This document shows, one piece after another, positions 1 to 9,120 of a stretch of DNA of 64,000 nucleotides. The notes under the pieces were generated by a model that saw only the letters and a program-made list of their open reading frames with translations, was not told where the DNA came from and made no database searches. The stretch spans positions 558,001-622,000 of the forward strand of contig PKRE01000001.1 of NCBI GenBank assembly GCA_017577615.1, read 5' to 3'. How positions within the stretch are numbered: the first letter of the stretch is position 1; each line of letters begins with the position of its first letter. A program made the translations under genes and the position numbers. The stretch is from Gammaproteobacteria bacterium (GTDB taxonomy: Bacteria > Pseudomonadota > Gammaproteobacteria > Steroidobacterales > Steroidobacteraceae).

Positions 1-2
1 TC

Positions 3-113
3 GCCCGGCTGCATCGGCGTTGCAAGCTCATAAATGCGATAGTTGAATCGTGCGTATTCCTGCTTGAGCGCACCACCCTCGAGCTCGAGCGTTTGCATCG
101 CGAGCTGCCGTGG
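3..113 (-). other. in-frame continuation of the permease past a TGA (M1-peptidase-like)
   Basis: Reading on in the same frame after the TGA at 114-116 gives an uninterrupted segment to the window edge: P-R-Q-L-A-M-Q-T-L-E-L-E-G-G, then a stretch containing YRIYEL and ending in TPMQPG. This looks like the entry into the beta-rich N-terminal domain that follows the membrane part in long permease/M1-aminopeptidase fusions, where a PL.PGE-type motif is common. It has no start codon or ribosome site of its own close by, so it reads as the severed downstream half of one gene rather than a separate gene. The family comparison is from memory and was not computed. Confidence 0.5.
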
Positions 114-2084
114 TCAACGCACGTGCACTTCCGATAACGGCATTCCCGTGCGATTTTCGAGCGTGTACTCACCCTTCGTGATCGCGCGGACTTGCTTCGG
201 GTACAGATCGACGGCCAGCTTCACATCAATGATCCGCGGCTGCGGCGTGCTCTCGAAGTGCAGCAACGTTCTCTCGAAGTCGGCGGCGTATTCGTCCAGA
301 TCGTTCTCGGTGAGATATTCGTTGAGAACGTTCGTGTTGTAGAAGATGTATCCGCCGAGCAGAACCCAAGAAACCGCGGCGGCTGCAATGATGCGGCCCG
401 GAGCGCCGCGCAGGCGCGCCGGCAAGCGACGCAGTCGCGGTCTCAGGCTCGTTTCGACTCCGCGCCGCCACAACAAGTGGGCCAGGACGAGCAGGATAAG
501 CGCAAAGCCCAACCAATAGGCTTGGAACCATGCCCGCCCGATCCAAAACCGCCCCATGCCGTTCATGTCAGAGAGTGGCACCGCGGGCGAACCACCGTAG
601 TGATAAAGGTTGTGCTCGAAGCCGGCGCCGCTCAGGGCCACACCGGCGACGATATAGACGAGCATCACCGCCCAACCCAATGCTTTGTGCGGAACGAGCG
701 CTTGCACGAACACCGAGAGAATCGCGAGCAACACAGCGGCAATGACCCCGGGCACGATGAACCACCAGAGGTACGCTGCAAGCTCGATCCGCGTGTAGCC
801 GTGGTAGAGCTGAAAGGCGATGGCAGCCAGCGTCGCCACGACGAAGGACGCCGTCAGCACCAGCACGATCGCTGCAAATTTCGGCACCATGAAGGCCCAG
901 TTCGGTGCTGCAGTCGCATCCACGATCTCGTGAATGCGTCGCTCCCGGTCGCGCCACACGAGCTCGCCGGAGTAGTAGATCGCAATGATGATCGGAAACA
1001 GCGTGAAGGCTCCCTGCAGCGCTTCAACCATTGCGCGCGTCACGGGGAAGTACTGCGTGCCGTGACTCTCCACCGCCGTCGCAAGCGTGCCCAGGGTGTT
1101 GAGCACGCCGAGCGCCAGCAAGACGAAAAATGCCGGGCTCTTGAAGACGAAAGCCATGTCGAAGCGCGTCAGCGCAGCGAATTGCCGCCACTTCGTCCTC
1201 CGATCGGCCCGCGGAGAAACCGGCAAGTACGGCGCAGCCGGCGGCGTTTCCGCCCCCTTCGCCCGCCGCGATTTGCGCACCTTGGCGCCCTTCGCATCGA
1301 AACGGAAAAGCGCATAGGCCAGCACGAACAGGGCGGCCGCCACCCCGATCCATAGCAGTCGGTTGTATAGCAGGAGCCCTTGAACCGGCGGCAGCTGCGT
1401 ACTGCGCTCCGCGGCGGTCCAGTAGCGTGTCTCGAGGGCAAGCGAACCCAGCGCGAACGGGTCCGACAATGCGCTCCACGTCTCGAGCTCCGGCTCGGCG
1501 AGCAACACCTGCGCGGTGAGGTAGCCGACCAGGAATGCGACGACGCCGACATACGTCCACATCATGGAGCGTGTCGCCGTTGCCAGCGCGAAAAAGCCGG
1601 CTCCTGCGACCAGCAACGTCGGCGCCGTGTAGATGAACAATGCGTATACGTAATGCGAGAGCACCAACGGCCCGACCTTCTCGACGTCGAGCCACGGCAT
1701 CAGAGCACCGATCAATACTGCGAGCGGCACGCTCGTCATGACGATGAGCGCCACCAGCCACGCGCCAAGAAAGCGTCCGACGAGATAATTGAACTTTGTG
1801 ATGCGCGTGGAGCGTACGATGGGCGCGAAACCACTTTCATCGTCGCGAATGACTGCGTTGGCGACGAACGCCGTCAGCACGAAGATGCCGAAGACGTTCA
1901 TGATCGCGACGGTCTGGAGCAGCGCGTATGGAGAATTGACGTGGACGTTGCCCGGCGCGCCGATCTGTATCTGGTCGATTGTCACCGAGCCGAACGTCAA
2001 GAGGAAGAACAGCGCGTAGCTGACCAAGAAGAGCGGCGTGCGCAGCTGATAGCGCAGCTCAAAGGTGACGATTCGCCACAGCAT
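114..2084 (-). CDS. ABC-2 type permease, N-terminal part of an apparent permease/M1-peptidase fusion
   Basis: Integral membrane subunit of an ABC-2 transporter, 656 aa. Two blocks of hydrophobic helices can be seen (about residues 15-250 and 310-560), separated by a basic linker with KVRKSRRAKG. A last membrane helix lies near 580-600. Residues from about 617 (DVKLAVDLYPKQ, then GEYTLENRTG) resemble the start of the M1 peptidase part of proteins about 1,200 aa long in other Gammaproteobacteria. The frame is closed by TGA at 114-116 but continues sensibly beyond it, so the gene is either interrupted or mis-sequenced. The start ATG at 2084 has TGAGGAG upstream, which overlaps the stop of the ATPase gene, so translation is probably coupled. 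Substrate unknown. Confidence 0.8.
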   Translation of the reverse strand: MLWRIVTFELRYQLRTPLFLVSYALFFLLTFGSVTIDQIQIGAPGNVHVNSPYALLQTVAIMNVFGIFVLTAFVANAVIRDDESGFAPIVRSTRITKFNYLVGRFLGAWLVALIVMTSVPLAVLIGALMPWLDVEKVGPLVLSHYVYALFIYTAPTLLVAGAGFFALATATRSMMWTYVGVVAFLVGYLTAQVLLAEPELETWSALSDPFALGSLALETRYWTAAERSTQLPPVQGLLLYNRLLWIGVAAALFVLAYALFRFDAKGAKVRKSRRAKGAETPPAAPYLPVSPRADRRTKWRQFAALTRFDMAFVFKSPAFFVLLALGVLNTLGTLATAVESHGTQYFPVTRAMVEALQGAFTLFPIIIAIYYSGELVWRDRERRIHEIVDATAAPNWAFMVPKFAAIVLVLTASFVVATLAAIAFQLYHGYTRIELAAYLWWFIVPGVIAAVLLAILSVFVQALVPHKALGWAVMLVYIVAGVALSGAGFEHNLYHYGGSPAVPLSDMNGMGRFWIGRAWFQAYWLGFALILLVLAHLLWRRGVETSLRPRLRRLPARLRGAPGRIIAAAAVSWVLLGGYIFYNTNVLNEYLTENDLDEYAADFERTLLHFESTPQPRIIDVKLAVDLYPKQVRAITKGEYTLENRTGMPLSEVHVR

Positions 2085-2093
2085 TCGGTCTCC

Positions 2094-2981
2094 TCAGGCC
2101 GCCACCGCGCGCCGCCGCGTGCTGGCGAGTGTCGCGAAGTACAGATCCTCGAGCTCCGCTGCAACCGGCTCGAAGCCGTGCTCCGGCGCCTCGTCCGCGA
2201 CGACGTGGATGACCGTCTGGCCTGCACGCAAACGAGTGGAGATCACGTTCATGCGGGCACGATAGTCCTCGAGCTCGGCCTTGGGGATGGTCTTCTGCCA
2301 GACACGGCCTTTGAGGCGTGCAATCAACTCCGTCGGTGCACCCACCTGCACGATGCGACCATCAACGATGATCGCCGTGCGCGAGCACAGATCCGTGACG
2401 TCGTCGACGATGTGCGTCGAGAGGATCACGACGATGTTCTCACCGATCTCCGCAAGCAGATTGTTGAAACGGTTTCGCTCCTCCGGATCGAGCCCGGCAG
2501 TGGGCTCATCGACGATGACGAGCTTCGGATTACCCAGCAACGCCTGCGCGATGCCGAAGCGCTGGCGCATGCCCCCTGAGAAGCCGGCCACGGGAAGCTT
2601 GCGGACGTTCCAGAGATTGACTTGTGCCAGGAGCGTTTCAACGGCTTCCTTGCGCTCCGCTCGATTCGCGATGCCTTTCAATACTGCGAGATGGTCGAGA
2701 AGATCGTAGGCCGACACCCGCGGGTAGACGCCGAAGTCCTGAGGCAGGTAGCCAAGCATCGCACGCAGTCTCTCTGGCTCCGCGAGCACATCGATGTCGC
2801 CGAAACGAATGCTTCCCTGCGACGGCGTCTGCAGTGTTGCGATGCACCGCATGAGCGTCGATTTGCCGGCTCCATTGGGCCCGAGCAGGCCGAACATCCC
2901 TTTTGGAATCTCGAGCGCCACGTTATCCAGCGCTCGTGTGCCCGTGGGGTAGATATGAGTCACGCCCGAGAGACTGAGCAT
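2094..2981 (-). CDS. ABC transporter ATP-binding protein
   Basis: Nucleotide-binding subunit partnering the permease 9 nt downstream; 295 aa. Walker A GPNGAGKST lies at residues 34-42, followed by a Q-loop (LPQDFG), the signature FSGGMRQR, Walker B LVIVDEPTAGLDPEE and a switch His in STHIVDD. The C-terminal about 80 residues resemble the regulatory tail of ABC-2 exporter ATPases. I chose the ATG at 2981 because GGAG stands 6 nt before it and the protein then begins MLSLSGVTHIYPTG, as usual for the family. The longer frame back to 3125 would overlap the DUF1080 gene. Known for the family: ATP hydrolysis drives export or membrane-linked transport. The substrate cannot be inferred. Confidence 0.9.
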   Translation of the reverse strand: MLSLSGVTHIYPTGTRALDNVALEIPKGMFGLLGPNGAGKSTLMRCIATLQTPSQGSIRFGDIDVLAEPERLRAMLGYLPQDFGVYPRVSAYDLLDHLAVLKGIANRAERKEAVETLLAQVNLWNVRKLPVAGFSGGMRQRFGIAQALLGNPKLVIVDEPTAGLDPEERNRFNNLLAEIGENIVVILSTHIVDDVTDLCSRTAIIVDGRIVQVGAPTELIARLKGRVWQKTIPKAELEDYRARMNVISTRLRAGQTVIHVVADEAPEHGFEPVAAELEDLYFATLASTRRRAVAA

Positions 2982-3033
2982 CGTTTCTCCAATCCAGACT
3001 GTCGGCAGTACACCATCGGGCGCTGGTAGCGCG

Positions 3034-4446
3034 TCAGAGCGCTCGTATCTTAACGCTCCGAAACCGAACTTCCCGTCCGCCGTCTTGCAACACGATACGG
3101 CCTCGGGCGTTTTCTCCAAAATCAATCAACGCATGCAACGGACTGGCCGCGACGGCCTTACGATATGCGGGCGAGCCGCGCACGTACTCGAGCACCTTCA
3201 CGCCGTTCAACCAGTGCTCCACGCGACTGTCGAAATGGGCGACGATGCGGGCGTGTTGCCACTCGCCGACTCGCGGTGCGAGCCCGAGATTGGGCATCAG
3301 CTGCTTGCGAGGAAGGACACCGAACAACGAGCCCAACGTATTCGAAGTGATGACACCGCGTGCAAGATCTGGATCAACGGCATCGTCCCGCAGCTGATAC
3401 TCGAGACCGAGGAAGGGGGATGTTGGCGTCACCGAACGGTCAGGCACGAAGTACACGATGCCGCTGTCGGCACCCGGCGAGAGCTTGAATTCGAGCTGCA
3501 GCTCGAACGCCGCATATTGATCCTCTGTGACGATGTGCTCGCCTTTACCGCCGCTCAACAGGACGAGCTCGCCGTTCTCGACCTTCCATCGTCGCGTCGG
3601 GAACGAAGCGCCATCGACCCCCCTCCAGCCATCGGTCGTACGCCCGTCGAACAGCAAGCGCCAGCCTTGACGCCGTTCGATGTCGCTCAGATCGTTGGGT
3701 ATCAGGTTGCGCACGAAGAGCGTTTCCACCGGCGGCGTTGCAGCGGTCGTCTCGCGCAACCTGATATTGCGCCACAACGTGCGGCGATCGACTTCGTCAG
3801 CTCGCTCGATGCTGTGGATCTGCAGCGCGATGAAGCCTTCGCTGGAGACCGCGTCGATGACATGCGCAACGGGCACGTCGTTCACCCACGTGTGAATCGT
3901 CGTGCCGATTGCCTCGATGCGGAAGCGATTCCATTCCTGTGGCCGGTACACGCCGCGGGCGCTCGGATTGAGAGTCAACGGGTACAGCCAACCGCGGCGT
4001 TGCTCATCGTATATCCCGCCGCTCCATGCGCGCTCGAAGGGATCGATTTCCACCTGATATCCGAACACACGGCCCTCGTTGTAGCTCGGATCGGTCGCGC
4101 TGCGGATCTGCACGCCACTGTTGGCGGGACCACCGTCCTGTTTCACTTCGAACTCGAGCACGAAGTCGCGGTATGTCTCGTCCGTTGCGAGAAAGCTATT
4201 CAAAGAATTCAGGCGTGTCGTGCCGACGATGGCGCCGTCGATCACCTCGAAAAAGGCTGTGCCGCTCACTTGCTTCCAGCCGCGTAGCGTCTTGCCGTCG
4301 AACAGCGTGACCCATCCCTCCTCGTCCGCCGCCAGCACTGTTGCAGCGCAGGCGAGACAACCGAGCATCAACGCGGGCACGGACCAGGGCCTCGGAGCTC
4401 GGGCCGCGGGTGAAGCTTGGTGTGACTGCTGCGCACTGAACGTCAT
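3034..4446 (-). CDS. secreted protein with two DUF1080 (3-keto-glycoside hydrolase-like) domains
   Basis: 470 aa. The N-terminus is a long Sec signal peptide (basic start, hydrophobic core around VPALMLGCLACAATVLA, probable cleavage before ADEEG). Two DUF1080 domains follow. The first runs about 45-235 and starts WVTLFDGKTLRGW, with NSGVQIRS in its core. The second runs about 260-470 and starts WRLLFDGRTTDGW, with DSGIVYFV in its core. DUF1080 (concanavalin-like fold) includes hydrolases of 3-keto-glycosides, so a periplasmic role in oxidised sugar breakdown is likely but unproven. It lies 89 nt downstream of a PVC-type c-heme dehydrogenase on the same strand, which could supply the 3-keto sugar. 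Two fused domains are less usual than one. Confidence 0.8.
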   Translation of the reverse strand: MTFSAQQSHQASPAARAPRPWSVPALMLGCLACAATVLAADEEGWVTLFDGKTLRGWKQVSGTAFFEVIDGAIVGTTRLNSLNSFLATDETYRDFVLEFEVKQDGGPANSGVQIRSATDPSYNEGRVFGYQVEIDPFERAWSGGIYDEQRRGWLYPLTLNPSARGVYRPQEWNRFRIEAIGTTIHTWVNDVPVAHVIDAVSSEGFIALQIHSIERADEVDRRTLWRNIRLRETTAATPPVETLFVRNLIPNDLSDIERRQGWRLLFDGRTTDGWRGVDGASFPTRRWKVENGELVLLSGGKGEHIVTEDQYAAFELQLEFKLSPGADSGIVYFVPDRSVTPTSPFLGLEYQLRDDAVDPDLARGVITSNTLGSLFGVLPRKQLMPNLGLAPRVGEWQHARIVAHFDSRVEHWLNGVKVLEYVRGSPAYRKAVAASPLHALIDFGENARGRIVLQDGGREVRFRSVKIRAL

Positions 4447-4535
4447 GGCGTCGCGTCAAGTGATTGCTGATTCGTGACTTGCTGGTCGTGCGCATCACCA
4501 CCTACAGCTACCGCCGACAACCTACAGCCTAACCA

Positions 4536-7043
4536 TCAATTCATCGGCTCGAGCTCCGCTTCTGTCCACGGCTCGTGCCGCCTTTCCACTTGTCCTCGCA
4601 CGATTCGCACCTGCTCTCGCGTGACCGGCGAGGATGCGTGTCCCCACGAGCGGCGTACATAGGTCAGAATGGCCGCGATCGTCTCGTCATCCAGCGATCT
4701 CAGCGGCGGCATCGTCGATTCTCCGCTCGTCTTGCCGTTGAGCACGATGCGTATCAATGCATCTGCCCGTCCGGTCACCCAACGCGAGCCCACCAGACCT
4801 GGCGCGACACCGTCTTGGCCTTTCCCATCCACTTGGTGGCAAGCGGCGCAGACAGCGTATTCCTGTCTACCTCGCTCGTAACGCTCGCGCTCCTCCGGAT
4901 CCAGCGAAGCGACTGCTGTGCGCGTATCGATGTGCAACCCTTCCCATCGCAAGTATTCGAGCGCTGCGCGTGCACGAGGTGCATGTTTGCTCGCGCCCTT
5001 GGCAAAGGCAATGAGCGTCTTGGGCGCCTTCGGCAGAAACGCCACCCGCTGTCTACCGGGTGAGCCTGGGATGAAACGCTCAATGGCGGACAAGATCACG
5101 TCGTTCAACCATTCCTGTGTATCGCTCAGTTGCGCCAGCAAGCGATCGATGTCGGCTGCACGACCGGACTGGAGCACGGCCGCACCAAGCGATACGAGCA
5201 CCGGTGCGATCTCCGGACGCGAGCCAGGCGGACTTCTCAGCAAGCGCAGAAACATGTCGAGCTCGCGACCGGCGACGCTGCTGGCGATGGCATCCGCCAT
5301 GTAAGGCCGGTCGCCGACGGTGACAGCGAGGTTCGCGAGCAGCTCGTCGGCTTCTCTCGCTGGGGCCGCACCGAGCGACAACGCGAGCTGCTGCTGGAAT
5401 GCAAGCTCGGTCCACGCCGCCCGCGCTTTCAATGCTGCCAACGCGCGGCGAGCATCTTGTGCGAGAAACTTTTCCGCGAGCTGGGCACCCGCCACCGCCA
5501 CGCGCACTTCAGGATCGCGCAACGCGTGCGCGACCGAGTCCCAGTCGAGCGCGTCCAGACCTTCGAGCGTCCACAAGGCATGGAGCCGTGCGAGCGCCGA
5601 ACGCGAGGTGCGCACCATCGTGCGCAACAGCGACGCCGCCTGTGTGTCGGCTCGCTCGACCAGGACCCGCTGCGCGGTTTCGCGCCACCAGCCGTTCTCG
5701 TGCTCGAGCGCGGCCACGAGCTCTTCGCGCGTCGCCTCCGCGAGCTTGGGAACGCGCAGCGACGGCGCCCCTTCCGGCACGATGCGGTAGATACGTCCCA
5801 TGCCGATCGGCGATTCGAGCCCGCGCTCGATGATTTGATTGCGCAGGTAGGTCGTTACGAAGATGCGATGCTGAATGATGCCGCGGTACATATCGACGAC
5901 GTACAGTGCGCCGTCCGGGCCGTTGTACAGATTGACGGGACGGAAACGCTCATCTGTCGAGGTGAGAAACTCTGTGCGCTCATAGGCATTGCGCGCGCGC
6001 GGAATACCGTCGTGCTCTTCGACGAGGATACGCTTGACGAGATTGCCGGCCGGCTCCGCGATGAATGCGTTCCCGTAGAAGCTCGGCGGGAACAGCGAGC
6101 CGCGGTAGATGAGCGGACCGCACGCCGCTGTGACGACCGGCAGCGTGCCGTCGTGGCGCAGCATCTTGTAGCCGCGGTTGACGCCGGTCGTGATGCGACC
6201 TGGCCAAGTCGGCAGCTCCGTCGGCGCGGCAAGCTGCACGTTGATGCCCAACGGATCGACGACGTTGGGATTGCGCCGCAGGTACTCGGCCGGCAACACA
6301 TCCATGCGCAGCGGATCGCTGTTCGAGTTGTAGAACAACCGTCCGTAATCGTCCTGGGTGATGCCCCACTGTCCGCGGAAAGCCGTCTGCTCGGCGCGCC
6401 ATTGTCCTCGTTCATAGCGATAACGCACGGTGTGGTTGGCGCTGTAGATCCAGTTGTCCAGTCCCCACATCAGACCGTTGGCCGCGTGCTCGGGGTTTGC
6501 AGGATCGCCGTAATCGTTGGCGATCTCGATTCGTTCGTCGGCCTTACCGTCGCCGTCGTTGTCCTTCAGGAGCCATAGATGCGGAGGCTCGGCGACGAGC
6601 ACGCCGTCGGCAATCGGTGCCACTGCGCGCGGCAAGACGAAGCCGCCGGCAAACTCAGTACGCTTATCCATGCGTCCGTCGCCGTCTGTGTCTTCGAGCG
6701 CGGCGATCGTCCCGACCGGCGCGTCTTCTCCGATACCGTCGACATTCGGCATGTATCCGCGCATCTCGACCACCCAGATGCGCCCGTCCGCGCCGAAAGT
6801 CATGGCGACCGGATCAAAGACGAGCGGATCGCTCGCAACGATCTCGATGCGAAACCCAGGCGGAAGCTTGAACGTCCTGAGCGCTTCTTCTGCCGACAGC
6901 GCGGGGGCCGGTGGAACCTTTAGGTGTGGAGGCGGAGGAGGTTGGATTTCACCTTCGCGATCTCCGCTTTGCGCCCAGCCGATCGCGCTGGCAAGCAAGG
7001 AGAAAGCAATAAGAGCCGGATGCGATCGATTCGGGCGCTGCAT
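4536..7043 (-). CDS. PVC-type c-heme dehydrogenase (beta-propeller, HEAT-like repeats, cytochrome c)
   Basis: 835 aa with an N-terminal signal peptide (hydrophobic core ALIAFSLLASAIGWA). Residues about 45-430 form a soluble sugar-dehydrogenase-like propeller: LPPGFRIEIVASDP, ADGRIWVVEMRGYM, repeated DTDGDG/DNDGDG calcium-type loops, then NGPDGALYVVDMYRG. Residues about 440-700 are helical and HEAT-like. The C-terminus carries a class I cytochrome c with CAACH and a distal Met in ESTMPPL. Proteins of this plan are abundant in Planctomycetes/Verrucomicrobia and are thought to oxidise sugars in the periplasm. I start at 7043 because the frame back to 7085 adds residues before the signal peptide. 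The Shine-Dalgarno is weak. It probably leads an operon with the DUF1080 gene. Confidence 0.8.
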   Translation of the reverse strand: MQRPNRSHPALIAFSLLASAIGWAQSGDREGEIQPPPPPHLKVPPAPALSAEEALRTFKLPPGFRIEIVASDPLVFDPVAMTFGADGRIWVVEMRGYMPNVDGIGEDAPVGTIAALEDTDGDGRMDKRTEFAGGFVLPRAVAPIADGVLVAEPPHLWLLKDNDGDGKADERIEIANDYGDPANPEHAANGLMWGLDNWIYSANHTVRYRYERGQWRAEQTAFRGQWGITQDDYGRLFYNSNSDPLRMDVLPAEYLRRNPNVVDPLGINVQLAAPTELPTWPGRITTGVNRGYKMLRHDGTLPVVTAACGPLIYRGSLFPPSFYGNAFIAEPAGNLVKRILVEEHDGIPRARNAYERTEFLTSTDERFRPVNLYNGPDGALYVVDMYRGIIQHRIFVTTYLRNQIIERGLESPIGMGRIYRIVPEGAPSLRVPKLAEATREELVAALEHENGWWRETAQRVLVERADTQAASLLRTMVRTSRSALARLHALWTLEGLDALDWDSVAHALRDPEVRVAVAGAQLAEKFLAQDARRALAALKARAAWTELAFQQQLALSLGAAPAREADELLANLAVTVGDRPYMADAIASSVAGRELDMFLRLLRSPPGSRPEIAPVLVSLGAAVLQSGRAADIDRLLAQLSDTQEWLNDVILSAIERFIPGSPGRQRVAFLPKAPKTLIAFAKGASKHAPRARAALEYLRWEGLHIDTRTAVASLDPEERERYERGRQEYAVCAACHQVDGKGQDGVAPGLVGSRWVTGRADALIRIVLNGKTSGESTMPPLRSLDDETIAAILTYVRRSWGHASSPVTREQVRIVRGQVERRHEPWTEAELEPMN

Positions 7044-7242
7044 GACGCTACATACGTGTATGGAAATCCCCGCGCAAGCGCGCATCGCGCGCGACCGCTA
7101 TGTGAGCTGTAACGACCTCGCCACCGGCAAGTCGGCGACTGTAGCAGCGATATGACCTGCTCGCACGACCCTGGCTCTTTGACGGCCGATACTGCGATTC
7201 TGCAGCATCTCGGCTACGCTGCCGGGAATCGAAGGAATAGAA

Positions 7243-7728
7243 ATGAACGCCGTCGTGCTCTGGGTTCTCGCCATTGCTTTGATGTTGGTGGGCGCACTCG
7301 GCGTCGTACTGCCGGCATTGCCAGGCGTGCCGCTCATGTTCGCCGGCATGGTGCTCGCGGCGAGCATCGACGACTTTCAGCGTATCGGTTGGCTGACGCT
7401 CACGATCCTGGGTTTTCTGACGCTGCTGGCAGTTGTGGTCGACTTCGCTGCATCCGTGCTCGGTGCCAAGCGCGTCGGTGCGAGCAGGCGCGCGCTCTGG
7501 GGCGCAGCGCTTGGCGCGCTCATCGGCCTGTTCTTTTCGCTGCCGGGCTTGGTGCTCGGTCCGTTCATCGGCGCCGTCGTCGGCGAGTTGACGGTGCACG
7601 GTAGAGTGGACCGCGCAGGGCGCGTCGGCATCGCAACCTGGGTCGGGCTGATTTTCGGGACGTTGTTCAAGATCGCAATCGCGTTCTCGATGGTCGGCGT
7701 GTTCGTGCTCGCGTACTTGATCGATTGA
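7243..7728 (+). CDS. DUF456 family membrane protein
   Basis: 161 aa, almost entirely hydrophobic, with two long hydrophobic stretches at the N-terminus (residues 3-45 and 50-75), a glycine-rich centre (GAALGALIGLFFSLPGLVLGPFIGAVVGEL) shown here only in part: GLVLGPFIGAVVGEL, and a last helix near 130-160. This pattern (LPGVPLMFAGM early, GPFIGA mid) is typical of DUF456, a conserved inner-membrane family of unknown function. The next gene starts inside its stop codon (TGATG), so the two are probably translated together. It is divergent from the c-heme dehydrogenase, with a 199-nt gap that must hold both promoters. No enzymatic motif is visible. Confidence 0.82.
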   Translation: MNAVVLWVLAIALMLVGALGVVLPALPGVPLMFAGMVLAASIDDFQRIGWLTLTILGFLTLLAVVVDFAASVLGAKRVGASRRALWGAALGALIGLFFSLPGLVLGPFIGAVVGELTVHGRVDRAGRVGIATWVGLIFGTLFKIAIAFSMVGVFVLAYLID

Positions 7729-9002
7729 TGGACAACGTCACACACACCCTGATCGGCGTGCTCGCCGGCGAAGCGATAGGAACCGCAACGAAGTCGTCGT
7801 ACAGAGGGCTGCTGCCATCTGAGCGGCGGAACGTGCTCGTGACGACGATGGCGATCGGCAGCAACCTACCGGATCTGGATTTCCTGTATTCCACCGTAAC
7901 CGGTAGCAAGCTCGATTACTTGCTACACCATCGCGGCCACACGCACACCTTCGTGGTCGCGCTCGTGATCGGGGTGTTGCTATGGGCAGCGTGTGAGCTC
8001 TGGGCACGGCGGCGCAAACTCTCGCTCGCGCGCATCGATCGGCTCAGCATCCTGGGGGCATCCTTGCTCGCGCCCACGCTGCACATACTCATGGATGCAA
8101 CCAATAACTACGGCGTGCATCCATGGTGGCCGTTCGACAATCGCTGGCTCTATGGTGATTCGGTATTCATCGTCGAGCCGTTGCTGTGGGCCAGCATCGC
8201 GCCGATTTGGTTCCTACTGCGGACCAAGGTCGCACGTGTGGTGGTCGCACTGCTCTGGTTCATTAGCATCGGCCTCGTGTTCATCACCGGCATGGTGCCG
8301 ATGCCGTTAGCGTTCGCTTACCCGGCACTCCTGGCGGCACTGCTCTACGCTGGATCGCGACTTCGTCCGAGCGTCGCCATCGCGATGGGCATTGCAGTAT
8401 GGAGCAGCGTCACCATCGGCTTCATGCTCCAGAGCGCGGCTGTCGGCAGACGAGTCGATACACTTGCCGCACGGCAGTTTCCGCAGGCTCGTACGCTCGA
8501 TCGCGTCCTGACGCCGATGCCCATGAATCCGATCTGCTGGGAGCTGATACTGATTCAAACGGAATCCGACGCGTTGGTGCTGCGCCGGGCGATGTTCTCG
8601 ATGGCACCGCAATGGCTGCCGGCCGCAAGCTGTCGTGGACGAGGTCTTCACGGGCCTGTCACCGCGCCGCTCGAGCCGATTGCAGCCCCGAGCACTTCCG
8701 TCGTGCAGTGGCACGGCGAGGTTCGCTCATCGCTCCAAGCACTGACGAGCGCTTGGGAGCAGAACTGTCGCGTCGCTGCCTTCATGCGATTTGCGCGCGC
8801 TCCCTGGCTTGCGCGCGTCGGCGACTCCGACGTCATCGGCGATCTTCGCTACGACCGCCAAGCCAAGCTCGGATTCGCCGAGATTGAAATAGAGTCGGAC
8901 GCCGAGGCGTGCCCTCATTGGGTTCCACCGTGGGTGCCACCGCTCCAAGTGTTGTCCGGGCTGCACGCGCCGCGCACTTCTGCGGATCGCTCGAGCGAGT
9001 GA
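7728..9002 (+). CDS. YdjM-like membrane-bound metal-dependent hydrolase (DUF457)
   Basis: 424 aa. The N-terminal 200 residues match the YdjM/DUF457 family: MDNVTHTLIGVLAGEA, then NLPDLDFLYS and LLHHRGHTHTF, whose His and Asp residues are thought to bind a metal, then LHILMDATNNYG. Four to six membrane helices surround these motifs. The C-terminal about 180 residues are a more soluble, less conserved domain of unknown role. The ATG at 7728 overlaps the DUF456 stop by one base. The equivalent frame from TTG at 7725 adds one codon only. Family members were first noted as LexA-regulated in E. coli; no LexA box was looked for here beyond reading the gap. Confidence 0.82.
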   Translation: MDNVTHTLIGVLAGEAIGTATKSSYRGLLPSERRNVLVTTMAIGSNLPDLDFLYSTVTGSKLDYLLHHRGHTHTFVVALVIGVLLWAACELWARRRKLSLARIDRLSILGASLLAPTLHILMDATNNYGVHPWWPFDNRWLYGDSVFIVEPLLWASIAPIWFLLRTKVARVVVALLWFISIGLVFITGMVPMPLAFAYPALLAALLYAGSRLRPSVAIAMGIAVWSSVTIGFMLQSAAVGRRVDTLAARQFPQARTLDRVLTPMPMNPICWELILIQTESDALVLRRAMFSMAPQWLPAASCRGRGLHGPVTAPLEPIAAPSTSVVQWHGEVRSSLQALTSAWEQNCRVAAFMRFARAPWLARVGDSDVIGDLRYDRQAKLGFAEIEIESDAEACPHWVPPWVPPLQVLSGLHAPRTSADRSSE

Positions 9003-9120
9003 CCACCGCTTGTGATCTCGCTGTGCTGCGCAACTAAGCGTCGCGGTAGGCTTGCTGTCGGGGATCTTTCCTCAACGGCAAGGCGTTCTGTGTGCCAACA
9101 CCTGGCATACGACGATAAAG

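Noticed and set aside
192..1355. Long plus-strand open frame opposite the permease
   Set aside because: Composition is Arg/His/Gln-rich without motifs; it is the antisense shadow of a clear membrane protein.
5130..6578. 482-codon plus-strand open frame opposite the PVC-type dehydrogenase
   Set aside because: Antisense shadow of a well-supported gene; no family motif and no start signal.
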